In this document: positions 1 to 8,549 of the stretch, in pieces
Position numbering within the stretch: position 1 is the stretch's first letter
How the letters are laid out: every line of letters starts with the position of its first letter
Assembly (NCBI RefSeq): GCF_964355755.1
Contig: NC_092674.1
Coordinates: 2,115,001-2,175,000 of the forward strand
Source: Antedon mediterranea
Taxonomy: Eukaryota; Echinodermata; Crinoidea; Comatulida; Antedonidae
DNA length: 60,000 bases
Direction of reading: 5' to 3'
Made by a program: the position numbers and the translations under genes
Notes under the pieces: generated by a model
What the model saw: only the letters and a program-made list of their open reading frames with translations
Databases searched by the model: none
What the model was told of the DNA's origin: nothing

Positions 1-744
1 TTTTACCACAATGCAGGAGGATGCAAATTTTAAGGTGCAACATCTAGCACAATGAAAGCTTAGGTGAAAAAATACTAAAGAAAATTTAATAAAATATTAA
101 AATGCTGACCTACACATGCAAAAAACGTTGATTCAATAAGCAGAAATAAACAGTTATATTTACAGTACTTCTTCACTATTAAAGTTTATTTGATCATGCA
201 GGAGTTGAATCATAAACCTCTCACAATAAAAAAAAACAACTGATACAGTGTTTTTCTTTTAAAATACTTAATAAAATTTCTTGCAAGGTTAAGATAAAAG
301 ATTAAATGGGCTTACGACACTAGCTTGCCACTTGCTTGCCAAAGAGAGTTTTACTCTTGCTACAAACAATGCATGCAAACAGTTTTGTACTGTTTAGTAG
401 TTTATAAACAGTACAGTACTCATTATGTAAATCAACATGATGTACCTGTTTATTTCATTAGCATGTAAATTAGTATAATTTATTCGTTTTATTCATATTA
501 GTATGTAAATCAGGGACAAACCATGTCTGCCGTATTTATTTGTTTCTGTTTGTATCAGATTGTGTTTGTAGTATCATTCCTTGTTTACTGTTTGAGCTTT
601 GTTTTATTTTAATATTATTTTTTAGCATGTACTTAAACATTGTAGATTTGTGAATTAGTAGGTTGTATACAATCAGTCGGTACAGACACATCATCTTATC
701 TTATCATCCTATACTGTGCAGAACCTTATTTGAGTATAGTCACA

Positions 745-1080
745 CATGATTGGCCCAGTTATGATCAGTGGCTGTGATGTACTAGTACACCGGGATAACC
801 CCCTACTCACATGGTTGAATTGAATTGACCCAGAGGGACCAGTGATGATCAGTGGCTGTGATGTACTAGTACACTGGGAGGTTCCCTCTACTCGTCTCGA
901 AAATTGTACTAGGTTCTTTAAAGTGCAAGTGAGCTATGTGTACACTGGACCTACGGTTTATAGTCCTTATCCGAGAAGACTCGTTCTACCACCAGAACCA
1001 TGGAGTGAGTGAGCCTCGAACCCCTGCCGATGTTATGGCTACGTAATTACGGTTCCACTGTTTTAACCGCTCAGACACAA
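745..1080 (-). mobile_element. tRNA-derived SINE, reverse orientation
   Basis: Read on the minus strand from about 1080, there is a tRNA-like head. An A-box-like block TGAGCGGTTAAAACAG is followed about 45 nt later by a B-box-like GGGTTCGAGGC. A non-tRNA body follows, containing CTTTAAAGAACC. In the tail a segment of about 35 nt (ATGATCAGTGGCTGTGATGT...) occurs twice, near 756 and 845, so the far end is internally duplicated. The spacing of A and B boxes and the long unrelated body fit a SINE rather than a tRNA gene. Confidence 0.6.
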
Positions 1081-1533
1081 TGCATTGTTGTCCATTTGTT
1101 CCATTGTTGTGTATTTAAATAGTGAAATCCACACAAACAAGAGAGATGTCAGTTTTGTGTAGGCCTACCATCTCCTATGGTATAATTCCCCATACTCTAT
1201 TGAGTCATTATAAATAGTAGTTTTATTTCAGGTAATAATGATTTAATATTCAACGTTTTTTATGTTCTTCATATTGTTTTTTTGTCATAATGTTTTTTTT
1301 TTATGTTACATTCATCAATATTTTTGTGTTGTATTTTTTCTTTGTATTTTTGTCTATTTGGAGAGAAATGTGTACTGTTTCAAAATAGCAAACACTTTGT
1401 GATCTTGTTCATTTATGTTGTATGAGTAATATTTGCACAAAATATTTTAATTTGGTGCATCGGTAATTTTTGTAGGCCTTCATCACTAACTATTCATTGT
1501 TTCAGGGAACGAGTATGTTAACGATTTGATTGC

Positions 1534-1671
1534 ACTTGGACGCAACGCAATGACGTAAGCGTACCGCAAGCATTTTGACCAATCACGATGCGATAGATCA
1601 TTCAAACAGTCACTTGCGAGTGTTTAATGCGGTGCGCCGGTCGTTGCGTTGCGTCCTAGTTCGAACCAAGT
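1534..1671. mobile_element. MITE-B foldback element
   Basis: A near-palindromic element. The left end reads CTTGGACGCAACGCAATGAC and the right end GTTGCGTCCTAGTTCGAACC, which are inverted versions of each other. The inner part contains TTGACCAATCACGATGCGAT, with a CCAAT motif. Related copies occur at 3634-3907, 9998-10152, 28670-28740, 52107-52210 and 59515-59580. No coding capacity is visible. Confidence 0.75.
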
Positions 1672-1965
1672 TTGTGTATTGTAACGTTTTTTTTAGGTGT
1701 TTGTATAATTTCATTATCATTATGGAATTTAGTTTATACAGATAATATCACAAATACTAGCATGGGACATTGTTTTCACAAAATACATTTTTCAATATAA
1801 TAATCAGATGCTGAACTAACGTTTTGTGTTGTATGTAAAACGTTCTACATTAGTAATATTGTGTATGTACCGTAAATGCTTTATCTGGATATCATGATCT
1901 AATGCGCATTATATTACATTTTTGTAAGTGAGCAATAATATTGCATGTGTTGTTTGTTTTTTCAG

Positions 1966-2140
1966 AAGCCTAGTTGATACAGTTTACGCATTACGTGACC
2001 AGGTGAAGGATCTAGTCGACGAAACCAAGCGTTTAAAACGAGACCTAGACGAAGAGCGCAAGGCAAGACACAAACTGGAAACAACGATTAGAAAATCTTT
2101 CCGTAGTGTAGATCGGCATTCTAGCGATTCGATGCTATGA
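1966..2140 (+). CDS. ARHGEF7: beta-PIX (Rho GEF 6/7) last coding exon: coiled coil and PDZ ligand
   Basis: PIX proteins are Rac/Cdc42 exchange factors that bind GIT proteins and PAK at focal adhesions and synapses. The exon follows TTTTTTCAG. Its first base completes a codon from the previous exon, then it reads SLVDTVYALRDQVKDL and on to a TGA at 2138-2140. SLVDTVYAL is nearly identical to the start of the vertebrate beta-PIX C-terminal coiled coil, which mediates multimerisation. The following charged heptads (DEERKARHKLE) match the same helix. The protein ends in DSML, which has Ser at -2 and Leu at 0 and so fits a class I PDZ ligand. Vertebrate beta-PIX ends in a similar ligand that binds Shank and Scribble. 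Only this exon lies in the window, so the SH3, DH and PH domains cannot be checked. ARHGEF6 and ARHGEF7 cannot be told apart from one exon, and an invertebrate probably has a single orthologue. Confidence 0.88.
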
Positions 2141-2472
2141 CGTACGCGCCACCGAGTCACTATAGGGTGCTCAAAGTAGATACAAATATTGCTTATATTG
2201 TACAAATAATGACAAAAAAAAAGACGATTAGATATGCACGTTTTTGTAAAGTATTGTATGTAGAAATAGTTTTTAAAAACAAAACACAAAATGTTTGATA
2301 TATTATATTACTATTTGTCTTGGACACTAACAGCTTCCATTTATTTCTGTCTGTTTGTCTGTGTGTCCATTTGTAAAGACATATTCATTTTTTAATAAAC
2401 TGGATTATTATTTTATATCCAGTTCTCTGTAATAGTTGTCATATATACAGTATGAAGAATACATTAAATAAA
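2141..2472 (+). other. 3'UTR and polyadenylation signals of beta-PIX
   Basis: Non-coding AT-rich sequence follows the stop codon. AATAAA hexamers occur at 2394-2399 and 2467-2472, either of which could end the transcript. No splice signals or reading frame of note are seen here. Confidence 0.6.
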
Positions 2473-2515
2473 GATAGCTAAATTTAGCATTACAAATCCA
2501 AGTACAGTACCCCAT

Positions 2516-2732
2516 ATGGTCTTTCGCACCTCTCCCGATCCTGCTCAGCTCCGGTCCCAGTTCCCAGTTCAGGTCCACGTATAATTTTGCAGTATTATGG
2601 ACTTAGTTTTTACGACGCAATACGCGCACATCTAGGAAAAAGATTTGCAGGAGCCGTGTGGGGCGTCTTAAAAATGAATCATTAAAACCCAATTTTATTT
2701 GCTAGAATCAGAGCAGGTGTGAAAGACACTTC
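2516..2732. mobile_element. MITE-D, diverged copy
   Basis: The left end GGTCTTTCGCACCT and right end AGCAGGTGTGAAAGACAC are inverted repeats of the type seen in the intact MITE-D at 4708-4881. The centre is diverged but keeps ACGCGCACAT-like sequence. It is probably an old copy. Confidence 0.55.
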
Positions 2733-3211
2733 CATCATTTAACATTGTACTTGATTTTGCTTATGTATTTTATACATAGAGTATAAACTGTCTGTAGATA
2801 AGCATATTGAAACTGGGTATATCCATAATACCCCTTTTGATATTGATGGGACATACCTGGTAGAGTATTGCCATACATCACTGGTAGGAGAGCTGTGCAC
2901 CATTGGTTGAGTCCAGTTATCCCTGGTAGGGTGCAACCTTAATATTTACAGGGTTAACATCTTTTACTAACTATATTCCATGATTTATCTTGGTTTCTAA
3001 GGATCACATGCATTTAAGCCATATTAAGAACTTACTTTTCAAGAGTCCAGTTTAAAAATAGGCGATAGTGTGGACACACCCTAAAAGGACTTTCTTTTAT
3101 AACGTCATGTGTAAACTCATAACATTGTGTGGACATGCATTTCTAGAAGGACATTCCTATTGAACTACAACTACTAAATATAACAATACTGTACTAGATT
3201 AGAAACTTAGT

Positions 3212-3346
3212 GCTCTGTCTACACTATCAAAATAGTTTGACAAAAAAAAGTGTGATGTGCCCAAATATAATAGTCATATGCTCAAATATGATATGACATC
3301 ATCGTGTCTATTTTTTGTCTTGAGTTTGAAAGTGTAGACAGCGCTT
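3212..3346. mobile_element. MITE-A copy 1
   Basis: The left end is GCTCTGTCTACACTATCAAA and the right end AGTGTAGACAGCGCTT. The inner part has a diverged pair of ...CAAATATRATA... repeats and ATGACATCATCGTG. CArG decamers are decayed in this copy. It lies in intergenic DNA between the PIX and HNMT-like genes. Confidence 0.85.
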
Positions 3347-3633
3347 AAGGCATTAGTAAACGTTATACTCCAAATAAGGGCATGTGATGAAACAACCTTG
3401 TCCACAGTGATTGCAATGAACAAGATAGATAACTACACGAATCTGTTGAAATGTCGAAACAATTTGATATTGGTCTTATTTAATTTTGGGCAGCGATCTG
3501 TGGGACAATATCTTTATGATACATTATCATTAAGAGTAAACATTGATATAAAAGATTACTTTAAGTATATACAGTATTTGTGTGTTATCACATTCCCCAG
3601 CTAAATCTTGCAACCAATTGTCAACCAGCTTGC

Positions 3634-3907
3634 TTAAGGTTGGTTCCCACTAGGACGAAATTCAACGCAAGCGAGTTGGCCAGTGGCAAGCGACAGTTCA
3701 ATGATCCATTGCGTTATGATTGGTCAAATTGCTTGCGTTGCGCTTACGTACTTGCGTTGCGTCCTAGTGTGAACCAAGCTTTAGAGCTTGGTTTTACGCA
3801 AGGTCACAAGCCCAACGCAAGTAATTTGACCAATCAGAAGATAGATTGAACTGTTGCGCGTCATTGGTGAACCCACTTGCATGTGTACGTCCTAGAACCA
3901 AGCTTAA
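3634..3907. mobile_element. Two adjacent MITE-B copies
   Basis: Two foldback elements abut. The first (3634-3783) runs from GGTTGGTTCCCACTAGGACG to GCGTCCTAGTGTGAACCAAG. The second (3784-3907) runs from GCTTGGTTTTACGC to CGTCCTAGAACCAAGCTT. Each contains a CCAAT motif, in the form ATTGGTCAAAT in the first and TTGACCAATCAG in the second. An open frame of 89 codons across the first copy is only a by-product of the repeat. Confidence 0.75.
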
Positions 3908-3948
3908 AGTATGAAAGAAACAAAATATTTTTTCTATTCTCCATTCTT

Positions 3949-4118
3949 TAAAGCTTGGTTCACACTAGCGACGAAAATACCCTTCCAATAATTGTGTTTG
4001 CCCAAGCCTGCGATGTTTGCATCACTATTGCGTCTTCGGTTCCCACTTGTGATTACGCAATACAGCACTTTGCGTCAAAACTTCGTAGCGTTACGTTGCT
4101 AGTGGGAACCACGCTTTA
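3949..4118 (+). mobile_element. MITE-C foldback element, copy 1
   Basis: The left end is AAGCTTGGTTCACACTAGCG and the right end TTGCTAGTGGGAACCACGCT. The inner sequence TTGTGATTACGCAATACAGC and the neighbouring GCGTCTTCGGTTCCCAC reappear in reverse complement at 9394-9587, so this is a distinct family that shares end motifs with MITE-B. Confidence 0.7.
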
Positions 4119-4707
4119 GTGAACCTATTTGTTCATTAATTGGATTATTATACCATGATCTGTAAATGTGTAGGTCCATGATTATACTGCAGGAAACTAA
4201 TAGGCCCTATATAACACACGAAGTATCTAGGTAACATCTATCATTTTAAATGTCTTATACTTAATAATAAACTTAAAATTTAGATTATGTGTTCGATTTT
4301 ATTATATTTTGTATTTGTATTGTGTAAAAATACAAATTTTCAGTATTTAGTATAAATATATGGGGCGCAATTAGCTCCTTGTTTTTAGTTTGTCGCTTCT
4401 TGCGCCCCGTGTCATATACCACTGTTGTTTTGTGTATTATACTGGCAATATTAAAATTATAATAGTCCCCTTTTTTTCCCGAAACATATATGTTTATATT
4501 TAAACGATATTTGTTTTCGTAAAATGCATACGTTTGGTATTAATTGAGTTCACACACGCGCCTTCAGAACACTATCATCTAGAGTGTCCAAGGCCTAGTT
4601 TCCATTCGGTGTCTTGTTGTTGTGGGCTCGGTTGGTTTCCCGCACACATGTTTGGGAGCTAAACTTTTAAGTGTTATTTTATTCATCATATTGCAGTAGC
4701 CTATTAA
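4119..4707. other. Intergenic AT-rich stretch, nothing recognised
   Basis: No coding frame, RNA gene or clear repeat boundary is seen. GGGGCGCAATTAGCTCCTTG at 4361 and CTTGCGCCCCGTG near 4399 form a short imperfect inverted pair, possibly another small foldback. Confidence 0.4.
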
Positions 4708-4881
4708 ATGGTCTTTCACACCTGTTCAGGCACGTTTCCGGAAAATCAAACGTCACTTGTTTCGTTTTCACGCGGTTACGCGCATATCGATTTATTTGCG
4801 CATAGCCGCGTGGAACGTCGTGAAAACTAAACAATGACGTTCGATTCCTCACCGGACCGGAACAGGTGTGAAAGACCCTTT
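4708..4881. mobile_element. MITE-D foldback element, intact copy
   Basis: A clear palindrome. The left end GGTCTTTCACACCTGTTC is matched by GAACAGGTGTGAAAGACC at the right. The middle contains CGCGGTTACGCGCATATCGA and GCGCATAGCCGCGTGGAACG, also largely self-complementary. It is GC-richer than its surroundings and has no coding capacity. Confidence 0.8.
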
Positions 4882-5251
4882 AAGGCGACACTTTGTTCAG
4901 TTCAGCTAGATGTCCCCATAATGCATCAGTCACCCACCATCAATTTTACCGTATGCAATTAATTATTATTAAGTTAGTATAACTTAGAGCGTAATATTAT
5001 TATGGTTATCAATATCAATACATCATTTTTTTAAATAATAAATTAAGATTAAATCGTTAGATTGTATAATGTAATCTTTTCATTCGTTCGTCTAGAAACA
5101 CATTTCAATTACAATAACATTTCATTTCAGATACATTGTATAAAATCCGGATCAACATTGGTTCCCAACAACAAACAAATTTAAAAAAAATTAATTTAAT
5201 AACATTATTTTTAAGTGTTGGTAGTAATTTTTTCGAAAGATAAATATATAT
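4882..5251. other. Intergenic AT-rich stretch
   Basis: Low-complexity AT-rich DNA. I see no gene, repeat boundary or regulatory site that I can support. Confidence 0.4.
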
Positions 5252-5375
5252 TTCACATCTGTTCCGGCACGGTTCCGGTTCGGCGCCATCAAATTGAACG
5301 TCAATGTACGCGCATGTCGATTGGCGCATAGCCGCGTGGAGCGTTTCGTGGTGAATAAACAAAAACAATTGCAGG
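5252..5375. mobile_element. MITE-D, partial copy
   Basis: TCACATCTGTTCCGGCACGG through TTGGCGCATAGCCGCGTGGA repeats the left half and centre of the MITE-D at 4708-4881. The right terminus is missing where the LINE fragment begins at about 5388. Confidence 0.6.
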
Positions 5376-5387
5376 TTACTTAAGCTC

Positions 5388-6470
5388 TGTATCAAGTATC
5401 AAGTATAATCTTTATTCGTTCCCACAAGGAGAAAATTACATTGCTCGTCTTAAAATACATCATAATTACAATATTTAGGCCTATAACAACACGAAAAAAT
5501 ATCAATTTAAAAACTCACAACAAAAACATATTATTCCATGGTGCTCATCTGGGTGAATTTCGCTGATGTCTCCTGATACCTAAAGGAGAAAAGATATCGG
5601 TTTGTGTCAGCAGATTCGGATCGCAATCTTCCACTGCGAGCACTCCTAAAAATTGCCTAAATCGGAATTCAAAGGATGACTTTCATCCCTCAACACAATT
5701 CCAAAAAGCCTGTCCAGGTTCTCGCAATAAACTGAATCCAACGACTGCTGACACAAACCTAGCTGACATCATCTCAACCCTTCTTACCACACGATCAATT
5801 CTACCCTTATCTCCCTCTGTAACATTTCCACCCCACCCTGCAATACAATATTTCCAAACCCCAACAATAATAGACTGATAGAATGTAATCAAAATATTAT
5901 TATTTACACTGAACTTGTTTAGTTGTCTTAAACAGTACATTCTAGTATTGACTTTCTTCATAATGAGATCCAAATGGTTACTCCATGTCAATTTATTGTT
6001 AAATACAACCCCCAGGCCAGATATTTATATGTTTCCACCCTCTGAATTTGTCGACCCATTATGTTAACTAGATCACATTTATTCGTTTTCTTCTAAAATC
6101 TGTAGGCCTAATCATTTGTTTTTTCAACATTCAATTCTAAAAAGTTATCATTACTATATTTTACAAAATTATTTAAATATGAAGTGCAATCGTCCTTCGC
6201 AATCAAGCCAATCATCGCCGTATCGTCAGCAAATCGTACAACCGAGCAAGAATCGTATTTAGATCTACAATCACGCACAACGTAAACAACGAAGGGGATA
6301 AGACAGTGCAGTGCCTTGTGGCGCGCCTGTATTGAAAACACTAACATCAGAACATACTGTTGTGCCAGGGAAGAGTTAAAATTTAACTCTTCCCTGGTTG
6401 TGCTAAGCTTCACATACTGCTTTCTGTTTGTTAGAAAATTCAGAATAAATAGAATCATATTAAATGGCCA
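5388..6470 (-). mobile_element. Non-LTR retrotransposon 3' fragment (reverse transcriptase)
   Basis: Read on the minus strand, decayed frames encode part of a CR1/Jockey-type reverse transcriptase. At 6233-6222 there is FADDTAMIG, which is the YADD-box catalytic motif with Phe in first place, followed by ...NNFLELNVEKT. A second block (5991-5683) carries TWSNHLDLIMKKVNTRMYCL..., the usual post-RT region. Frames are interrupted between the blocks. The 3' end near 5388 shows AATAAAG and a short repeated tail (ACTTGAT units), as in CR1/L2-like elements. The 5' end is missing, so the copy is dead and 5'-truncated. Confidence 0.75.
6365..6397. repeat. 33-bp near-perfect palindrome inside the LINE
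   Basis: CCAGGGAAGAGTTAAA is followed after one base by its exact reverse complement. It sits inside the decayed reverse transcriptase region, where a conserved coding stretch would be expected. Similar CCAGGGA..TCCCTGG foldbacks occur near 8150 and 33170 in looser form. Confidence 0.7.
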
Positions 6471-6611
6471 TCTTACACAGTTTATTTACCATTATTTACC
6501 AGTAAATGGGGTTGAATGGTGTAAACGCAGAGGAGAAGTCGTAATACATGTTTAGAAATACACATAAATTGCGAGCAGCGTCGACCACACGTGCAGCGAC
6601 AGCAAACGACA

Positions 6612-6762
6612 CAGTCTACATTATCAAAGTTTATGTGACAAAAAAATGTGATGTGCCCATATATGGACATGATGTCATATCACTACCATATTTGGGCATA
6701 TAACTGCCATATTTGGGCACATAACATTTTATCAAACCAGTTTGATAGTGTAGACAGAGCTT
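6612..6762. mobile_element. MITE-A copy 2
   Basis: Runs from CAGTCTACATTATCAAAG to GATAGTGTAGACAGAGCTT. It has a CCATATATGG decamer and two CCATATTTGG decamers, all of which fit the CArG consensus CC(A/T)6GG. Its orientation is the reverse of copies 4 and 6. Confidence 0.88.
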
Positions 6763-6874
6763 AAGCATGCTCCTGTATCAATTTGGTGGTCTGACATATT
6801 TTGGGTTATAGGATGATAACGTAGCCAGCTGCATGTCCAGCAGCACATGCTCATGTCATCACGTAACTGCAAGT

Positions 6875-7200
6875 TAAGTTGTTAACCCGGTTTGCACGTT
6901 GACTTCTGCGGGTTAAAGTTTCAAACTATACCATTTGCAGGTTAAGTTTCAAACTAACCATTTGCAAGTTGCAACAGCGTTTAAAAGTGAGTTGCAAACC
7001 AAGTTAAGTTGCAACTAATATTTTTGCATTAGGTATAAGTTGCAACTGAACGTCTGCAGGTATAGTTGCAAAGTAACCATTTGCAGGTTAAGTTGCAACA
7101 ACGTTTACAAGTTAAGTTGCAAACCAAGTTAAGTTGCAAACCAAGTTAAGTTGCAATCAACCTATCACAGAATAAGTTGCAACTTTACACGCTAAGATGC
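6875..7200. repeat. Irregular array of AAGTTGCAA motifs
   Basis: The words GTTAAGTTGCAAAC, AGTTGCAAC and CCATTTGCAGGTTAAG recur many times at irregular 15-40 nt spacing. The sequence GTTAAGTTGCAAACCAA is perfectly repeated around 7112 and 7130. It is probably a degenerate tandem repeat or the inside of a foldback element. No coding frame is present. Confidence 0.6.
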
Positions 7201-8335
7201 AAGATATGTGTGCAAGTTTATTAGATTTGAAAACATACAACAAGTTAGGTTTATCCTTGTTGGTAGGGTGAATTAATTTCAATTTCCACTGGGAATTAGG
7301 CCTACATTCCCTAAACCATTATTGTCCACGTGTCTTATTGTGTTATCGGTGCTTGCTGGTTCCTGTTTATGCCCCTTGTACGAACTAGGAAATTCAATTA
7401 TGATGACCGTGGTGATATTGTACATATTACCTACAGGAGGACTATTAAACACAAAAAACACCCCTGTTTAAATAATGGGATAAACCAGGTCATAATTGTA
7501 CCATAATTTTAATATAAATACTTACAATACAGTTGTTCAAACTCTATTCATACTGTATTGGGTAGTAACAGATCAATTTATCTTCTTACAACGTAAGTAA
7601 GTGCATTTAAGTAGTTTTGTTAGCTTTAAGTATAAAATATCCATTAGCAATACAGGCATGCAAGAATTATAATTTAGGTTCAGTTTGTTCAAGAATCAAG
7701 ATGTCGGTTTTTATCGTAACTTGTTCATTTCAGCGATTGGTTTGGGCTGGGTCCACCACGTTTATTACGGGAGTGTTATAGTATGTACATAGCAATACAA
7801 CACCATGTCAATTGACAATGGACTTATTCACCTCCACGTGTGCGACAGGAGTTTAGGTTAGACAGGGATCTGACTATTTAATAAAACTGAAGAAAAGTAT
7901 CATGCCATACTGTACCAGCAAATACAATCGTGATTGACTATAAACCTGGCACCTGTACGGGGAGCAGTTTAGGACATGTTTTAGTTTCTGACAAAATTAG
8001 AAATGCGCCCATTTTGATCATTTTAAAAACTGTCGGATCTTCTAGAGGGACGTGCTACCGTTACATACTTCTTCGGATTGGAATTGAGACGATTCGCCCT
8101 TGTTTGAACTTCTGGGTACTTGCTAAAAATGTGGATCGGTCCAATAAACCAGGGAATTGTTCACAACTCCCTGAACAAACTAAAAAACTATTCTAAAACA
8201 AAACAGATAAAATTCAAGTTTTATTTAAAAATAAAAAGACTTAATTCTATACCCAGGATAACTTAAATTCATCCAAACATGAAGGGTTTTTCCTCCGTGG
8301 TTTATTAAATAACATTTAAAAAAATTTGATTTTAG
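7201..8335. other. Intergenic stretch upstream of the HNMT-like gene
   Basis: No recognisable coding sequence. An 88-codon open frame at 7930-8196 has no similarity I can name. This stretch should contain the promoter and any 5'UTR exon of the HNMT-like gene, because TTTTAG at 8330-8335 just before the start codon looks like a splice acceptor. I cannot point to the transcription start. Confidence 0.4.
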
Positions 8336-8347
8336 ACAGCGGTTACG

Positions 8348-8549
8348 ATGGCAGAATCTTCGAAGATTAAAACGCTGATGAGCGACCATGAGAGGTACGT
8401 GACGACATTTGCCGAATATTGTAAACGTACCAAGAAATACGATGTTCTCCGAGACTGGATCAGTTCGGATTTCCCCGAGAAAGTAGTCAACTCACTCGGG
8501 GTCAAAGACATTGAAGAGTTGAGGATGTTGGGGGTCGGTAGTGGATCAG
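8348..8549 (+). CDS. HNMT-like exon 1
   Basis: Encodes residues 1-67 plus the first base of codon 68 and ends just inside the glycine-rich SAM loop. The donor is TCAG|GTAGGC. An exact 24-nt repeat of the exon end (8523-8546) recurs at 8565-8588 inside the intron, 42 nt downstream and in the same frame. Confidence 0.92.

Larger units (their letters stand above)
1..1965 (+). other. Intron of the beta-PIX gene (3' part)
   Basis: This stretch lies upstream of the last coding exon of the beta-PIX gene and ends in a polypyrimidine tract plus AG at 1964-1965. I recognise no further PIX exon in it. It holds AT-rich sequence, a tRNA-derived SINE in reverse orientation (about 745-1080) and a foldback element of the MITE-B family (1534-1671). 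An AG followed by a short open stretch at 1505 runs straight into the MITE and is not a credible exon. Confidence 0.6.

Noticed and set aside
1505-1560. Possible extra beta-PIX exon after TTTCAG (NEYVNDLIALG...)
   Set aside because: The frame runs directly into a MITE-B terminus, and the sequence does not match PIX.
7930-8196. 88-codon open frame upstream of the HNMT-like gene
   Set aside because: No similarity, repeats or splice support; composition is like the flanking intergenic DNA.
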